Source: Bdellovibrionales bacterium
GTDB taxonomy: Bacteria; Pseudomonadota; Alphaproteobacteria; UBA9219
Reading direction: 5' to 3'
NCBI GenBank assembly: GCA_041662785.1
Contig: JBAZRW010000004.1
Span: forward strand, 1 to 64,000
DNA length: 64,000 nt
Of the stretch, positions 51,280-60,475 are shown piece by piece (the stretch's first letter is position 1; every line of letters begins with the position of its first letter). The notes beneath the pieces were generated by a model. The model was not told the DNA's origin. It was given only the letters and a program-made list of their open reading frames with translations, and ran no database searches. Made by a program: the position numbers and the translations under genes.

Positions 51280-52515
51280 ATGGCTCTTTTGGTAGTGAAA
51301 TTCGGCGGCACATCCGTCGGCACGATAGAGCGGATCAAAAACGCCGCCAGCAAAGTTGCCGAAGAAGTGCGCCGTGGGCATAAGGTTGTCGTCGTTGTCT
51401 CGGCCATGGCGGGCGCGACGGATCAGCTTTTGGCCTATTGCCGCAGTGTCACGCCGCATCCCAACCCGCGAGAGATCGACGCGATCGCGGCGACGGGTGA
51501 GCAGGTTTCTGCGGGGCTGATGGCCTTGGCTTTAGAGCAGCGCGGCCTGAACGCCCGCTCGTGGCAGGGCTGGCAGATGCCCTTGCTGACCGATAATGAT
51601 CACACCAAGGCGCGGATTTTAGAAATTAACACGAAAACCATGAAAGAGCGCCTTGATAAAGGTGAAGTTGCTGTCCTTGCGGGCTTTCAGGGCATTGGCG
51701 AGGATGGCAGCATCACAACGCTGGGGCGTGGCGGCTCGGACACGTCGGCTGTTGCGCTGGCTGCTGCATTGGGCGCGGATCGCTGCGATATTTATACGGA
51801 CGTGGACGGCGTCTATACGGCGGATCCGCGCATTGTAAGCGATGCGACGAAGCTTTCGAAAATATCGTATGAAGAAATGCTAGAACTGGCGGCTCTCGGT
51901 GCCAAGGTTCTGCAAACGCGCTCCGTCGAAATGGCGATGCGTTATCGCATGCCGATCCAAGTGCTCGCAACCTTTGCCAACAAATTCGGCAGCGATCTGC
52001 CTGGCACTCTTGTAACCGATGAGGATGAAACTATGGAAAACAATCCTGTTACGGGCATCGCCCATTCTTTGGGGGAGGCGCGCATTACTTTGGCTGACGT
52101 TTCCGATAAGCCGGGGGTGGCTGCTGCCATTTTTAATGCTTTGGCGCAGGCAGGAATTAATGTCGGCACGATTGTGCAAACGGGCTCCCAAAACGGCCAT
52201 ACGACGGATCTGTCCTTTACTGTGCCGCGTGGCGATCTTGAAAGAGCCGAGGAAACTTTAAAGGCCGAGCAAAGCGCTGTAGGGTTTACGGCCCTTTTGG
52301 CGGATAAGGATATTGCCAAAATCTCGCTCGTTGGGTTGGGGATGCGGACGCGTCCGGGTGTGGCCGCGCTGATGTTCAAGACGTTGGCGGAAAAGGGCGT
52401 TAATATCCAGTCGATTGAAACATCTGAGATCAATATCAGCGTGCTGGTCGCCGCCGAGTATCTTGAGCTGGCGCTGCGCTCCTTGCATAAAGCGTTCGGG
52501 TTGGATAAGGAGTAA
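51280..52515 (+). CDS. lysC: Aspartate kinase
   Basis: A 411-residue kinase for the first step toward Lys, Thr and Met. The kinase domain holds VVKFGGTSVGTIERI, TTLGRGGSDTSAVALA and ADRCDIYTDVDGVYTADPR. Two C-terminal ACT domains at about 268-340 and 350-411 (LADVSDKPGVAAAIFNALA; LVGLGMRTRPGVAALMF) are the feedback-binding sites. It is a monofunctional enzyme. The ATG follows AGGGTAGAGCC. Confidence 0.96.
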   Translation: MALLVVKFGGTSVGTIERIKNAASKVAEEVRRGHKVVVVVSAMAGATDQLLAYCRSVTPHPNPREIDAIAATGEQVSAGLMALALEQRGLNARSWQGWQMPLLTDNDHTKARILEINTKTMKERLDKGEVAVLAGFQGIGEDGSITTLGRGGSDTSAVALAAALGADRCDIYTDVDGVYTADPRIVSDATKLSKISYEEMLELAALGAKVLQTRSVEMAMRYRMPIQVLATFANKFGSDLPGTLVTDEDETMENNPVTGIAHSLGEARITLADVSDKPGVAAAIFNALAQAGINVGTIVQTGSQNGHTTDLSFTVPRGDLERAEETLKAEQSAVGFTALLADKDIAKISLVGLGMRTRPGVAALMFKTLAEKGVNIQSIETSEINISVLVAAEYLELALRSLHKAFGLDKE

Positions 52516-52622
52516 GCGCTTGTTGACAGTTTCTTCTACGGCTTTGGCTTTTTGCCGTAGCGAGATTGTGATCAGGTTCTAGTAACAAAATTGTTTTGTC
52601 ATCACACAGGTGAATTGATCCC

Positions 52623-53642
52623 ATGGTAACTATTTCTTCCCGTTTAAAGCCGCTCATGCAGCGTGGCTGTGATTTTCTGGGCACAAAGCTGGCCGTGATG
52701 GGCGGTGCGATGAGCTGGGTGTCTGAGCGCAATCTTGTCGCCGCGATTTCCAATGCGGGTGGTTTTGGCGTTTTGGCCTGCGGCTCGATGACGCCTGACC
52801 TTCTTCGTACAGAGATTCAAGGAACAAAGACCCTTACCCGCCTACCTTTTGGCGTGAACCTGATCACCATGCACCCGATGCTTGATGAGCTCATCGATGT
52901 GTGCCTTGAAGAAAAAGTCGGCCATATCGTTCTGGCGGGCGGCGTGCCTTCGGCTCCCGCCATTAAGCGCATCAAAGACGGCGACGCGAAGGTGATTTGT
53001 TTTGCTCCTGCTTTGTCTCTTGGTAAGCGCATGATCCGCAATGGCGCCGATGCCCTCGTGATTGAGGGCATGGAAGCGGGCGGCCATATTGGCCCCATCA
53101 GCACCACGGTGCTGGCGCAGGAAATCCTGCCCGAATTGCACGATAAAGTGCCTGTTTTTGTCGCGGGCGGCATTGGGCGCGGTGAAGCTGTCGTGTCCTA
53201 TTTGGAAATGGGTGCAGCGGGTGTGCAGTTGGGCACGTTGTTCGTTTGCGCCACCGAATGTATTGCGCACGAAAACTTTAAGAAGGCCTTTATCCGTGCC
53301 GCCGCGCGGGATGCCGTGCCGACACAACAGATTGACCCGCGCTTTCCCGTCATTCCCGTTCGCGCCATCGTTAACGAAGGCACGAAGCTCTTTATGGAAA
53401 AACAGCGCGAGGCGATTGTCAAGTTTGACTCGGGCGAACTCACCAAAGAAGCGGCGCAGCTGGAGATTGAACATTTCTGGGCGGGCGCATTGCGCCGCGC
53501 AGTTGTCGACGGTGACATTGAAAACGGCTCGGTCATGGCGGGGCAGATTGTTGGTTTGGTCAAGGAAGAGCAACCTGTTGAGACGATCCTTACCGAACTC
53601 GTCCGTCAAGCCGAGCAGGCGCTGTTGCACCGAGAGTTGTAA
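52623..53642 (+). CDS. Nitronate monooxygenase-family flavin oxidoreductase
   Basis: A 339-residue FMN TIM-barrel enzyme of the NMO/FabK-like family, which oxidises nitronates or reduces enoyl-ACP. Typical blocks are LAVMGGAMSWVSERNLVAAI, LPFGVNLITMHP, DALVIEGMEAGGHIG and VFVAGGIGRGEAVVSYLEMG then GVQLGTLFV. EAGGHIG carries the catalytic His of the class I nitronate monooxygenases. It ends 40 bp before purH on the same strand. The choice between detoxification and lipid roles cannot be made here. Confidence 0.88.
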   Translation: MVTISSRLKPLMQRGCDFLGTKLAVMGGAMSWVSERNLVAAISNAGGFGVLACGSMTPDLLRTEIQGTKTLTRLPFGVNLITMHPMLDELIDVCLEEKVGHIVLAGGVPSAPAIKRIKDGDAKVICFAPALSLGKRMIRNGADALVIEGMEAGGHIGPISTTVLAQEILPELHDKVPVFVAGGIGRGEAVVSYLEMGAAGVQLGTLFVCATECIAHENFKKAFIRAAARDAVPTQQIDPRFPVIPVRAIVNEGTKLFMEKQREAIVKFDSGELTKEAAQLEIEHFWAGALRRAVVDGDIENGSVMAGQIVGLVKEEQPVETILTELVRQAEQALLHREL

Positions 53643-53682
53643 GACACGTCAAACGATCCGTTTTTCTTCTAAGGAATCCCCC

Positions 53683-55266
53683 ATGCCTGAATCCATCAAA
53701 ATTACCCGTGCGTTGATCTCTGTTTCCGATAAGACGGGTCTTGCCTCTTTGGGCAAAGATTTGGCGGCGTTGGGGGTCGAAATTCTCTCCACGGGCGGCA
53801 GTGCCGAGGCCTTGCGGCAGGCGGGCGTGCCCGTGGTCGAGGTCGGCGATTACACGGGCTTTCCTGAAATGATGGATGGGCGCGTCAAGACATTGCATCC
53901 CAAGATTCACGGCGGCCTTCTGCAGGTGCGTGATAATGACAAGCATCTGTCCGAGGCCAAGAAGCACGGCATTCCGCCCATTGATCTGGTGGTTGTCAAT
54001 CTGTATCCGTTCCGTGAGACGGTAGCAAAGGGTGCGGACTTTGAAACGTGCATCGAGAATATCGATATTGGCGGGCCCGCGATGGTGCGCTCGGCCGCGA
54101 AGAACCACGCGTTTGTGACGATTGTCACCGATCCCGCGCAATATGACGTTCTACGGGCCGAGCTGCGGGATAATCGTGGCGGCACGACGCTGCCCTTCCG
54201 CAAAAACTGTGCGGCGGCGGCCTATGCCCATACGGCCAGCTATGATGTGGCTGTCAGCGGTTGGTTTGCGCAGCAGCTTGGGCAAGAGTATCCCGACACG
54301 TTGACGGTGTCCGCTTCCTTGCGCCAATCTTTGCGCTATGGCGAGAATCCTCACCAAACGGCAGCCTTTTATACGACGGATCTGTCACGCCCTTCGATTG
54401 CTACCGCGATTCAGGCGCAGGGCAAGGAGTTGAGCTATAACAACATCAACGACACCGATGCGGCGTTTGAGCTTGTCAGCGCGTTTACGGACTTGCCCGC
54501 AATTGCGATCATCAAGCACGCCAACCCTTGCGGCGTCGCGGTGGCCGATGATTTGTGTGAGGCTTATAAACGCGCTCTTGCCTGCGACAGCACCAGTGCC
54601 TTTGGCGGCATTATCGCGTGCAACCGTCCTTTGGATGGCAAGACGGCGGCCGAAATTGTCAAGATTTTTTCGGAAGTCGTGATCGCGCCCGATATGGACG
54701 ACGAGGCGAAAGAGATTCTGGCGACAAAGAAAAACGTGCGCGTTTTGCTGACCCGCACTATGCCCGATCCTTTGGCTAAGGGGCGTGTGATGAAGTCCGT
54801 GACGGGGGGGCTGCTTGTGCAATCGCGTGATAACCTGATCCTCGATAAGGCCGCTTTGAAATGCGTGACCAAGCGCCAGCCGACTGAAGCCGAAATGCGC
54901 GATATGATCTTTGCCTTTACGGTGGCCAAGCATGTGAAGTCGAACACCATCGTTTATGCCAAGGATATGGCAACGGTGGGTATCGGCGCGGGGCAGATGA
55001 GCCGCGTGGACAGCGCTCGTATCGCGGCGCGTAAGGCGCAGGATGCCGCGACGGCCTTGGGCCTTATGCAGCCTTTGACCAAGGGCTGTGCGGCGGCATC
55101 GGACGCTTTCTTCCCATTCGCGGATGGCCTTTTATCGGCGATCGAAGCGGGCGCAAGCTGCGTGATCCAGCCGGGCGGCTCTATTCGTGATGAGGATGTG
55201 ATTGCGGCGGCGGATGAGGCTGGCATCGCCATGGTGATGACGGGAATCCGACACTTTTATCATTAG
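53683..55266 (+). CDS. purH: Bifunctional AICAR transformylase / IMP cyclohydrolase
   Basis: A 527-residue enzyme for the last two steps of IMP synthesis. The N-terminal cyclohydrolase (MGS-like fold) shows ALISVSDKTGLASLGKDLAA and EMMDGRVKTLHPKIHGG; the C-terminal transformylase shows AIIKHANPCGVAVADD, DSTSAFGGIIACN and KYSNTI-like KSNTIVYAKD and AADAFFPF-like SDAFFPFADG. The start is ATG 53683 (AAGGAATCCCCC upstream). The open frame reaches back to 53062 across the oxidoreductase gene, but that part is shadow. Confidence 0.96.
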   Translation: MPESIKITRALISVSDKTGLASLGKDLAALGVEILSTGGSAEALRQAGVPVVEVGDYTGFPEMMDGRVKTLHPKIHGGLLQVRDNDKHLSEAKKHGIPPIDLVVVNLYPFRETVAKGADFETCIENIDIGGPAMVRSAAKNHAFVTIVTDPAQYDVLRAELRDNRGGTTLPFRKNCAAAAYAHTASYDVAVSGWFAQQLGQEYPDTLTVSASLRQSLRYGENPHQTAAFYTTDLSRPSIATAIQAQGKELSYNNINDTDAAFELVSAFTDLPAIAIIKHANPCGVAVADDLCEAYKRALACDSTSAFGGIIACNRPLDGKTAAEIVKIFSEVVIAPDMDDEAKEILATKKNVRVLLTRTMPDPLAKGRVMKSVTGGLLVQSRDNLILDKAALKCVTKRQPTEAEMRDMIFAFTVAKHVKSNTIVYAKDMATVGIGAGQMSRVDSARIAARKAQDAATALGLMQPLTKGCAAASDAFFPFADGLLSAIEAGASCVIQPGGSIRDEDVIAAADEAGIAMVMTGIRHFYH

Positions 55267-55736
55267 GCGAACATGTCGTCGATTTTGCTTTGATCAAGGG
55301 CGACGGTATAGCCGTGAACGATGGCAGCGCCGTCATCAATCATGCCCTGCAACTCCATAGAGTGCAGGTTGGCCATGTCTTTAAATTTATCCATTTCATC
55401 GGCCTCCATTGTTTGACGGAGCCTTAGGCGCGTTTCAACGATGAGCATGCTCATTTGCGTTGCGATCTTTTCAAAGCGTTCGCGCAGCTCTGGGGGCGAA
55501 ACCTCATAACACTCAATTGCCAAGGGCGCAAAACCAAGGCCACTTTCCATGAAGTGCTCACGGTAGGTTTTAAAATCCCACTTGTCGATGTCGTCCAGAA
55601 GTTCGGGCATATCGCCAGCCATGCCAAGCATCATAACCACTTCGTTGAAGTGGTTGAAGTAGTCCGTGGACAAAAGTGAGCGGGGATCGATGTTCGTTCC
55701 CTCAACGCGCTCTTTATATTGTTCTAAAGAAGTCAT
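55263..55736 (-). CDS. Hypothetical helical protein
   Basis: A 157-residue soluble protein with no family recognised. It is largely helical and acidic with aromatic residues (DYFNHFNEVVMMLGMAGD, KWDFKTYREHFMESGLGF, ERFEKIATQMSMLIVETRL). It converges on purH, the two stop codons overlapping by four bases. The ATG at 55736 has a weak GAACAATATAAAG-like upstream region on its strand. Confidence 0.6.
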   Translation of the reverse strand: MTSLEQYKERVEGTNIDPRSLLSTDYFNHFNEVVMMLGMAGDMPELLDDIDKWDFKTYREHFMESGLGFAPLAIECYEVSPPELRERFEKIATQMSMLIVETRLRLRQTMEADEMDKFKDMANLHSMELQGMIDDGAAIVHGYTVALDQSKIDDMFA

Positions 55737-56150
55737 GGCGGCTCATTGTGAGGGAGCAGGCCTAAGAATTAATTAAAAATAGGATGAATGGAGCGCGAAG
55801 AAAGCAAAATTTCTTCGTTTCTTTTTGATGTAGAAAGGGGTCCATATAATAATAGATATTTTAATGAAGCAGCAAAATCGAAACATTAAAATAAATAAAA
55901 ACAGAATGTAATTCCGTTAAGAATAACAATCTATAATAAACAATGTTATAGCAGGTTTCTCTATACAAAGGCCATACATCTATTGTTGTATTGTGTTAAG
56001 ACAAGGCTTCTTTTCTTTAAAAAGGGACGGTTTTTGTGTTTTATATTGAGCGCGCTCTAACGGCTTGAAAAAAATGTACGAAATCGCAACGACCCGTGCT
56101 AAACCTAGAGTCGGAAAGACTTTTGGCAAGCTCACGATTCGAGGCATGTT
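55737..56150. other. AT-rich gene-free interval
   Basis: About 410 bp clearly richer in A/T than the rest. The only structure seen is a plus-strand terminator-like hairpin CGAAGAAA-GCAAAA-TTTCTTCG with TTTCTTTTT at 55796-55826. I saw no gene or RNA family. It probably carries the promoter of the SnoaL-like gene. Confidence 0.5.
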
Positions 56151-56948
56151 ATGGCGACGGTAAAAAAGAACACGGCAAAACCGCAAAAAACGGCCACGGC
56201 TAAAGCCGCTCCTAGGCCGCCTGCAAAAACAGGTGCGGGATCGAAAAAGAGCGCTGTGCCTGCCCAAAAGAAAAGTGTGGTTGCCCCCTCTTCTGCCAAG
56301 GGATCTTCTTCCCCCGTGATGCGGCCTGTGGCCAGTCCGGCAACAGCGCGGTTGCCCGCCACGATGCAGGCCGTTGTTGATAAAAACGAAATTGGTGAGG
56401 TGATCTACCGTTTTGCAAGGGGGCTTGATCGCATTGACGAAACGCAATTGCGCTCGGTTTTCCACCATGACGCGACTATTGATTTGGGCCCAGGGATGTT
56501 TCAAGGCACATCCAACGATTACATCCATTGGGTTGTTGGCGTGATGGGGCAGGTTCGCTCCTCCCATCATTTGATCGGCAACATTCTCCCGATGCTGGAG
56601 GGCGACGTGGCTTTGGTCGAGTCTTATGCTACCGCCCATTTCCGTATGGATAAGCCAACGGGGCGTGAGGATGTGTTTATGGGCAGTCGTTATCTGGATC
56701 GCTTTGAGCGCCGTCCTTCGGGCGCGGCAGGTGTCTGGAAGATTATGCATCGTAAGCAGGTGCTTGATTGGGTGCGTACCGAGGCGGTGGCAGATATTTT
56801 CTATCACCAAAACCCCGACGCGCTGTGGAGCTATCGCACTAAGACGGATCCTTCCTATCAAATGGCGCAGTTTCCGGGCAGTCAGTCGGGCAGCAAGCTC
56901 CCCGCGTTCCTTGGTCGCCGTTATGAGACCAAGAGCGTGAAGTTTTAA
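56151..56948 (+). CDS. SnoaL/NTF2-like protein with basic Ala/Lys-rich N-terminus
   Basis: A 265-residue protein. Residues about 75-200 form an NTF2-like SnoaL domain (IGEVIYRFARGLDRIDETQL, FHHDATIDLGPGMF, SHHLIGNILPML, YATAHFRMD), a fold used by dehydratases, isomerases and many binding proteins. The pattern YRFARGLDRxD and the H-H pair resemble ring-dioxygenase-adjacent SnoaL proteins. The first 65 residues are low-complexity Lys/Ala/Pro (KKNTAKPQKTATAKAAPRPP), like a histone H1-type nucleic-acid-binding tail, which is unusual. No catalytic role can be given. Confidence 0.7.
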   Translation: MATVKKNTAKPQKTATAKAAPRPPAKTGAGSKKSAVPAQKKSVVAPSSAKGSSSPVMRPVASPATARLPATMQAVVDKNEIGEVIYRFARGLDRIDETQLRSVFHHDATIDLGPGMFQGTSNDYIHWVVGVMGQVRSSHHLIGNILPMLEGDVALVESYATAHFRMDKPTGREDVFMGSRYLDRFERRPSGAAGVWKIMHRKQVLDWVRTEAVADIFYHQNPDALWSYRTKTDPSYQMAQFPGSQSGSKLPAFLGRRYETKSVKF

Positions 56949-57047
56949 GAATCTCTGACAACCCATTAACTATAAAATATCGTTCTGAAAGTAATTGCGT
57001 CTTGCTATGTCTCCGCTGTGATTTTTCAGGTTTTTATGGAGAAGACA

Positions 57048-57497
57048 ATGGACAAGAAAGAAAACATGACAGTCGATTATTCGTTAACCGTGCCTTTTAT
57101 TAAGGTCATCGATGTTCTGACGGCTGGCCTTCAGTTTTTTGCAGGGAGAGCCATGGGCACGAAAGAGATGACGAAGACAGACTATGCTTTAACGGGCGCT
57201 ACCATTTTGGCCATTGCGGCTTTAGCGACGAGCCATCAGTTTTACAATGCCTATGTTGAGTTAAAGCCTGTTGAGGCGGAATTTAAGGCCGCCCAGATGC
57301 AAATTAACGGTTATGTGAAGGAAACAGGGCAGGGGCAATGGAGCTGTTTAGAGAAGGGGCAGAAAGTCACCTATGATGGCCAAGTTGTTAAGAGAGATGA
57401 GCCCTTGCGCCAACTCATTGATAAAGGGATTAAAGAAGGCACTTGCCGCGCTAGTCTTACCGTGAAGCCGTCGTTGAGCACGCCCGCCCCGTTATAA
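57048..57497 (+). CDS. Hypothetical membrane protein
   Basis: A 149-residue protein with one or two hydrophobic segments (TVPFIKVIDVLTAGLQFFAG; TGATILAIAALATSHQF) and a soluble C-terminal region with two Cys (WSCLEKGQ, GTCRASLT). The start is ATG 57048, with GGAG six bases before; ATG 57036 and 57018 are alternatives. No family recognised. It lies 75 bp before the LysE-family gene on the same strand. Confidence 0.55.
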   Translation: MDKKENMTVDYSLTVPFIKVIDVLTAGLQFFAGRAMGTKEMTKTDYALTGATILAIAALATSHQFYNAYVELKPVEAEFKAAQMQINGYVKETGQGQWSCLEKGQKVTYDGQVVKRDEPLRQLIDKGIKEGTCRASLTVKPSLSTPAPL

Positions 57498-57572
57498 CCC
57501 GATGCTTTTCCTTGCCATCCTGTCGCCTGTCTGCCATAAGCTGCCCGCTAGGGGTTTCAGGGGATAGTCGTC

Positions 57573-58229
57573 TTGTTGGGTGATATCGACGTTTTTTTGC
57601 GCGGCCTTGGTCTTGGCGTGATGGTGGCGGCTCCTGTAGGGCCGGTTGGTCTTTTGTGTATCCGGCGCACGATTCAAAAAGGTCTTTTGGTGGGTTTTGC
57701 CTCTGGCTTTGGGGCCGCTTTTGCCGACGCGTTTTTCAGCGCGTTGGCGGCGTTTGGTGTCACAGCGATTACGGACATCCTACAGACCTATAACGACCCG
57801 ATCCATGTGATTGGTGGGGCGTTTCTTGTTTTTGTGGCGTGGCATACTTGGCACGACAAGCCACGCGCTGCCGATACGAAAGAGGTTGAGAAAAAGTACC
57901 TGCAACGCGTTCATCTCAAATTGGGCGGTGCGCTTAAGGCGATGGCGACAAGTTTTATCATCACCCTAACAAATCCGGCGACGGTGTTTGGTGTGATGGC
58001 GGTGGTGGCGACGTTTGGTGGATTGAAACACCGCCTAGAGGCGGGGGTAATGATTGCGGGGATTTTTGCGGGATCGTCGCTGTGGTGGTTGATGTTGAGT
58101 GGCGGGGTGGCTTTGTTGCGCAACCGCTTTACTGAGCAGCGTGTGATGGTGCTGAATCGTGTGACGGCGGCGGCGTTGGGGCTGATCGCTTTCTGGGCGT
58201 TTTGGGCAGGCTTGAAGAACTTTTTATAA
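57573..58229 (+). CDS. LysE/RhtB-family exporter
   Basis: A 218-residue inner-membrane exporter of amino acids or similar solutes, with about six helices. The N-terminus FLRGLGLGVMVAAPVGPVGL has the family APVGPV motif, and TSFIITLTNPATVFGVMAV the second-half NPxxxF motif. It begins with TTG (57573 or 57576) after GGGGATAG; no ATG fits. It precedes typA by 24 bp and may be cotranscribed. Confidence 0.88.
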   Translation: MLGDIDVFLRGLGLGVMVAAPVGPVGLLCIRRTIQKGLLVGFASGFGAAFADAFFSALAAFGVTAITDILQTYNDPIHVIGGAFLVFVAWHTWHDKPRAADTKEVEKKYLQRVHLKLGGALKAMATSFIITLTNPATVFGVMAVVATFGGLKHRLEAGVMIAGIFAGSSLWWLMLSGGVALLRNRFTEQRVMVLNRVTAAALGLIAFWAFWAGLKNFL

Positions 58230-58253
58230 TAAGAAAGATGAAAGAGAAAGACA

Positions 58254-60077
58254 ATGAAACTTCGTAACATCGCCATTATTGCGCACGTTGACCATGGGAA
58301 AACGACGCTTGTGGACGCTCTTTTGCGTCAATCCGGCGTCTTTCGCGACAACCAACAGGTTGCCGAGTGCGCGATGGACAGCAACGACCTAGAGCGTGAG
58401 CGCGGCATCACCATTTTGGCGAAATGCACGTCGATCATGCACGGCGATATGCGTATCAACATCGTTGACACCCCCGGACACGCCGATTTTGGCGGCGAGG
58501 TGGAGCGCATTCTGTCGATGGTCGATGGCGTTGTTCTTTTGGTGGACGCGGCCGAAGGCCCCTTGCCGCAAACGAAGTTCGTGGTGTCGAAGGCTTTGGC
58601 GATTGGCCTGAAGCCGATGGTGATCATCAATAAGGTTGATCGTCCTGACGCACGCGTTAATGAAGTGCATGATGAGGTTTTCGACTTGTTCGCCGTTCTT
58701 GACGCGACGGATGAGCAATTGGATTTTCCGACGCTGTTCGCTTCGGGTCGTCAGGGTTGGGCTGTTGAAAAGTTAGAAGATGCCACGAAGGAAGATAAGG
58801 ATCTCACGCCGCTTTTTGATCTGATTCTCAAGCATGTGCCGGCTCCGGTTGTTGATCCTGATGCGCCGTTTACGATGTTGGCCACGCTGCTTGAGGCCAA
58901 TCCCTATCTGGGCCGTTTGCTGACGGGTCGCATTCAGTCGGGTCGCATTAAACCCAACATGGCGATCAAAGCGATGCGGCACGATGGCACGCTCGTTGAA
59001 ACGGGCCGCATTACCAAGATTTTGGCTTTCCGTGGGCTGGAGCGCGTCGCGCTTGAAGAGGCCGAGGCGGGGGATATTGTTTCTATTGCTGGTTTGAGTA
59101 AGGCGACCGTGGCCGACACGTTGGCCGATGCTGTGGTGACCGAGGCGCTGCATGCACGGCCCATCGATCCGCCGACGATTGCGATGACCTTTTCGGTGAA
59201 TGACTCGCCGCTGGCTGGAACCGAAGGCGATAAGGTGACAAGCCGCATGATCCGTGACCGTTTGATGCGTGAGATCGAGGGCAACGTCGCCATTCGCGTG
59301 AACGAAACGGATCAAAAGGACAGCTTTGAGGTTGCAGGCCGTGGCGAGTTGCAGCTGGGCATTCTTATCGAGACGATGCGCCGCGAGGGCTTTGAGCTGA
59401 CAATCAGTCGCCCGCGCGTTTTGTATCAGGAAATCGATGGCCAAAAGATGGAGCCGATTGAGGAAGTGCAAATTGATGTTGACGATCAATTCTCGGGCAA
59501 CGTCGTGAGCAAAATGTCCGAACGCAAGGCTGAGCTGACAGACATGCGCCCTTCGGGTGGCGGCAAGGTTCGCCTTACCTTCCTCGCTCCGGCACGCGGC
59601 CTTATTGGCTATCACGGCGAGTTTTTGTCGGACACACGCGGGACGGGCATGATGAACCGTCTGTTCCACAGCTATATGCCCTATAAGGGGCCCATTCAGT
59701 CGCGCCGCACGGGCGTGATGATCTCGAACGCCAAGGGCGATGCCGTGGCCTATGCGATGTGGAAGCTGCAAGATCGCGGCCCCATGATCATCGTACCGGG
59801 CGTCAAGGTCTATGAGGGCATGATCATCGGCGAGAACAGCAAGGACAATGATCTGGACGTGAACGTGCTGACCGGCAAACAGCTGACCAATATGCGCGCT
59901 TCTGGCAAGGATGAAGCCATCCGCCTGACCCCGCCCCTGCAACTCACCCTTGAAAAGGCTATTGCCTATATCAACGATGATGAGTTGGTGGAGGTTACGC
60001 CCAAGACCATTCGTCTGCGCAAGCGCTACCTTGACCCCAATATGCGTAAGCGTATGGCCAAGAAGTCGGACGACTAA
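58254..60077 (+). CDS. typA: Ribosome-associated GTPase TypA/BipA
   Basis: A 607-residue translational GTPase needed for ribosome assembly and growth under stress or cold. G1 AHVDHGKTTLVDALL, G2 ERERGITILAK, G3 DTPGHADFGGEVER and G4 NKVDRPDAR are intact; EF-G-like domains III and V and the TypA C-terminal domain (GEFLSDTRGTGMMNRLFHSY) follow. It has a well-formed start with AGAGAAAGACA. Function is assigned with high confidence from family. Confidence 0.96.
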   Translation: MKLRNIAIIAHVDHGKTTLVDALLRQSGVFRDNQQVAECAMDSNDLERERGITILAKCTSIMHGDMRINIVDTPGHADFGGEVERILSMVDGVVLLVDAAEGPLPQTKFVVSKALAIGLKPMVIINKVDRPDARVNEVHDEVFDLFAVLDATDEQLDFPTLFASGRQGWAVEKLEDATKEDKDLTPLFDLILKHVPAPVVDPDAPFTMLATLLEANPYLGRLLTGRIQSGRIKPNMAIKAMRHDGTLVETGRITKILAFRGLERVALEEAEAGDIVSIAGLSKATVADTLADAVVTEALHARPIDPPTIAMTFSVNDSPLAGTEGDKVTSRMIRDRLMREIEGNVAIRVNETDQKDSFEVAGRGELQLGILIETMRREGFELTISRPRVLYQEIDGQKMEPIEEVQIDVDDQFSGNVVSKMSERKAELTDMRPSGGGKVRLTFLAPARGLIGYHGEFLSDTRGTGMMNRLFHSYMPYKGPIQSRRTGVMISNAKGDAVAYAMWKLQDRGPMIIVPGVKVYEGMIIGENSKDNDLDVNVLTGKQLTNMRASGKDEAIRLTPPLQLTLEKAIAYINDDELVEVTPKTIRLRKRYLDPNMRKRMAKKSDD

Positions 60078-60120
60078 ACATACTGAAAACAGTTCAAGCG
60101 TTGGCTAACGGCAAAAAAAC

Positions 60121-60250
60121 AAACGGGATCCCCGCTTTCCCCCTACGCTGCTTCGCAGCTTCGGCGCGACAGGTCGCGGGGATGACGATAGAGGGTTAAA
60201 ACTAAACACACATCCTGTCATTCCCGCGAAAGCGGGAATCCCGTTTTCTT
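60121..60250. repeat. REP-like inverted repeat pair
   Basis: AAACGGGATCCCCGCTTTCCCC opens the unit and GTCATTCCCGCGAAAGCGGGAATCCCGTTTT closes it (written here as overlapping motif, central stem CCCGC-GAAA-GCGGG). Outer ends AAACGGGAT and ATCCCGTTT pair. It belongs to the same family as 32761 and 46537. The rest of the gene-free 60078-60475 interval holds the clpP promoter region only. Confidence 0.6.
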
Positions 60251-60475
60251 TTGATTTTCTTGTCCTATTCTTCCAACTCTTGAAGTGTGGCATAGGTAAG
60301 AAAAAGGACTGACAGAGCCTCTTGCCCTGCCTGCGTGCGGGCTGCTATGCTGGCTCTTGTGGATCGCGTTCGTATGATTCATAATCATTTTGGCGGCAGG
60401 GCTCTGTCCTTTCGCTATCCTCTGGTTGTCAACCGTTCCTCATCATCCTGTTCCTTGTAAGGGGGCTTTTTACCT

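Noticed and set aside
53062..53682. N-terminal extension of purH by 207 codons
   Set aside because: It lies across the oxidoreductase gene in another frame; AAGGAATCCCCC-ATG at 53683 gives the standard PurH N-terminus.
55980..56966. 328-codon minus-strand open frame over the SnoaL-like gene
   Set aside because: Antisense to a gene with a clear domain; no ribosome site or family match.
58773..59942. 389-codon open frame on the minus strand within typA
   Set aside because: Entirely antisense to the clear TypA gene; composition is that of a reverse-strand shadow and it has no known motif.
60300..60475. Heat-shock sigma (RpoH) promoter before clpP
   Set aside because: CTTG motifs are present, but spacing to a -10-like CTATGCT or TATGAT is not right for a confident call.
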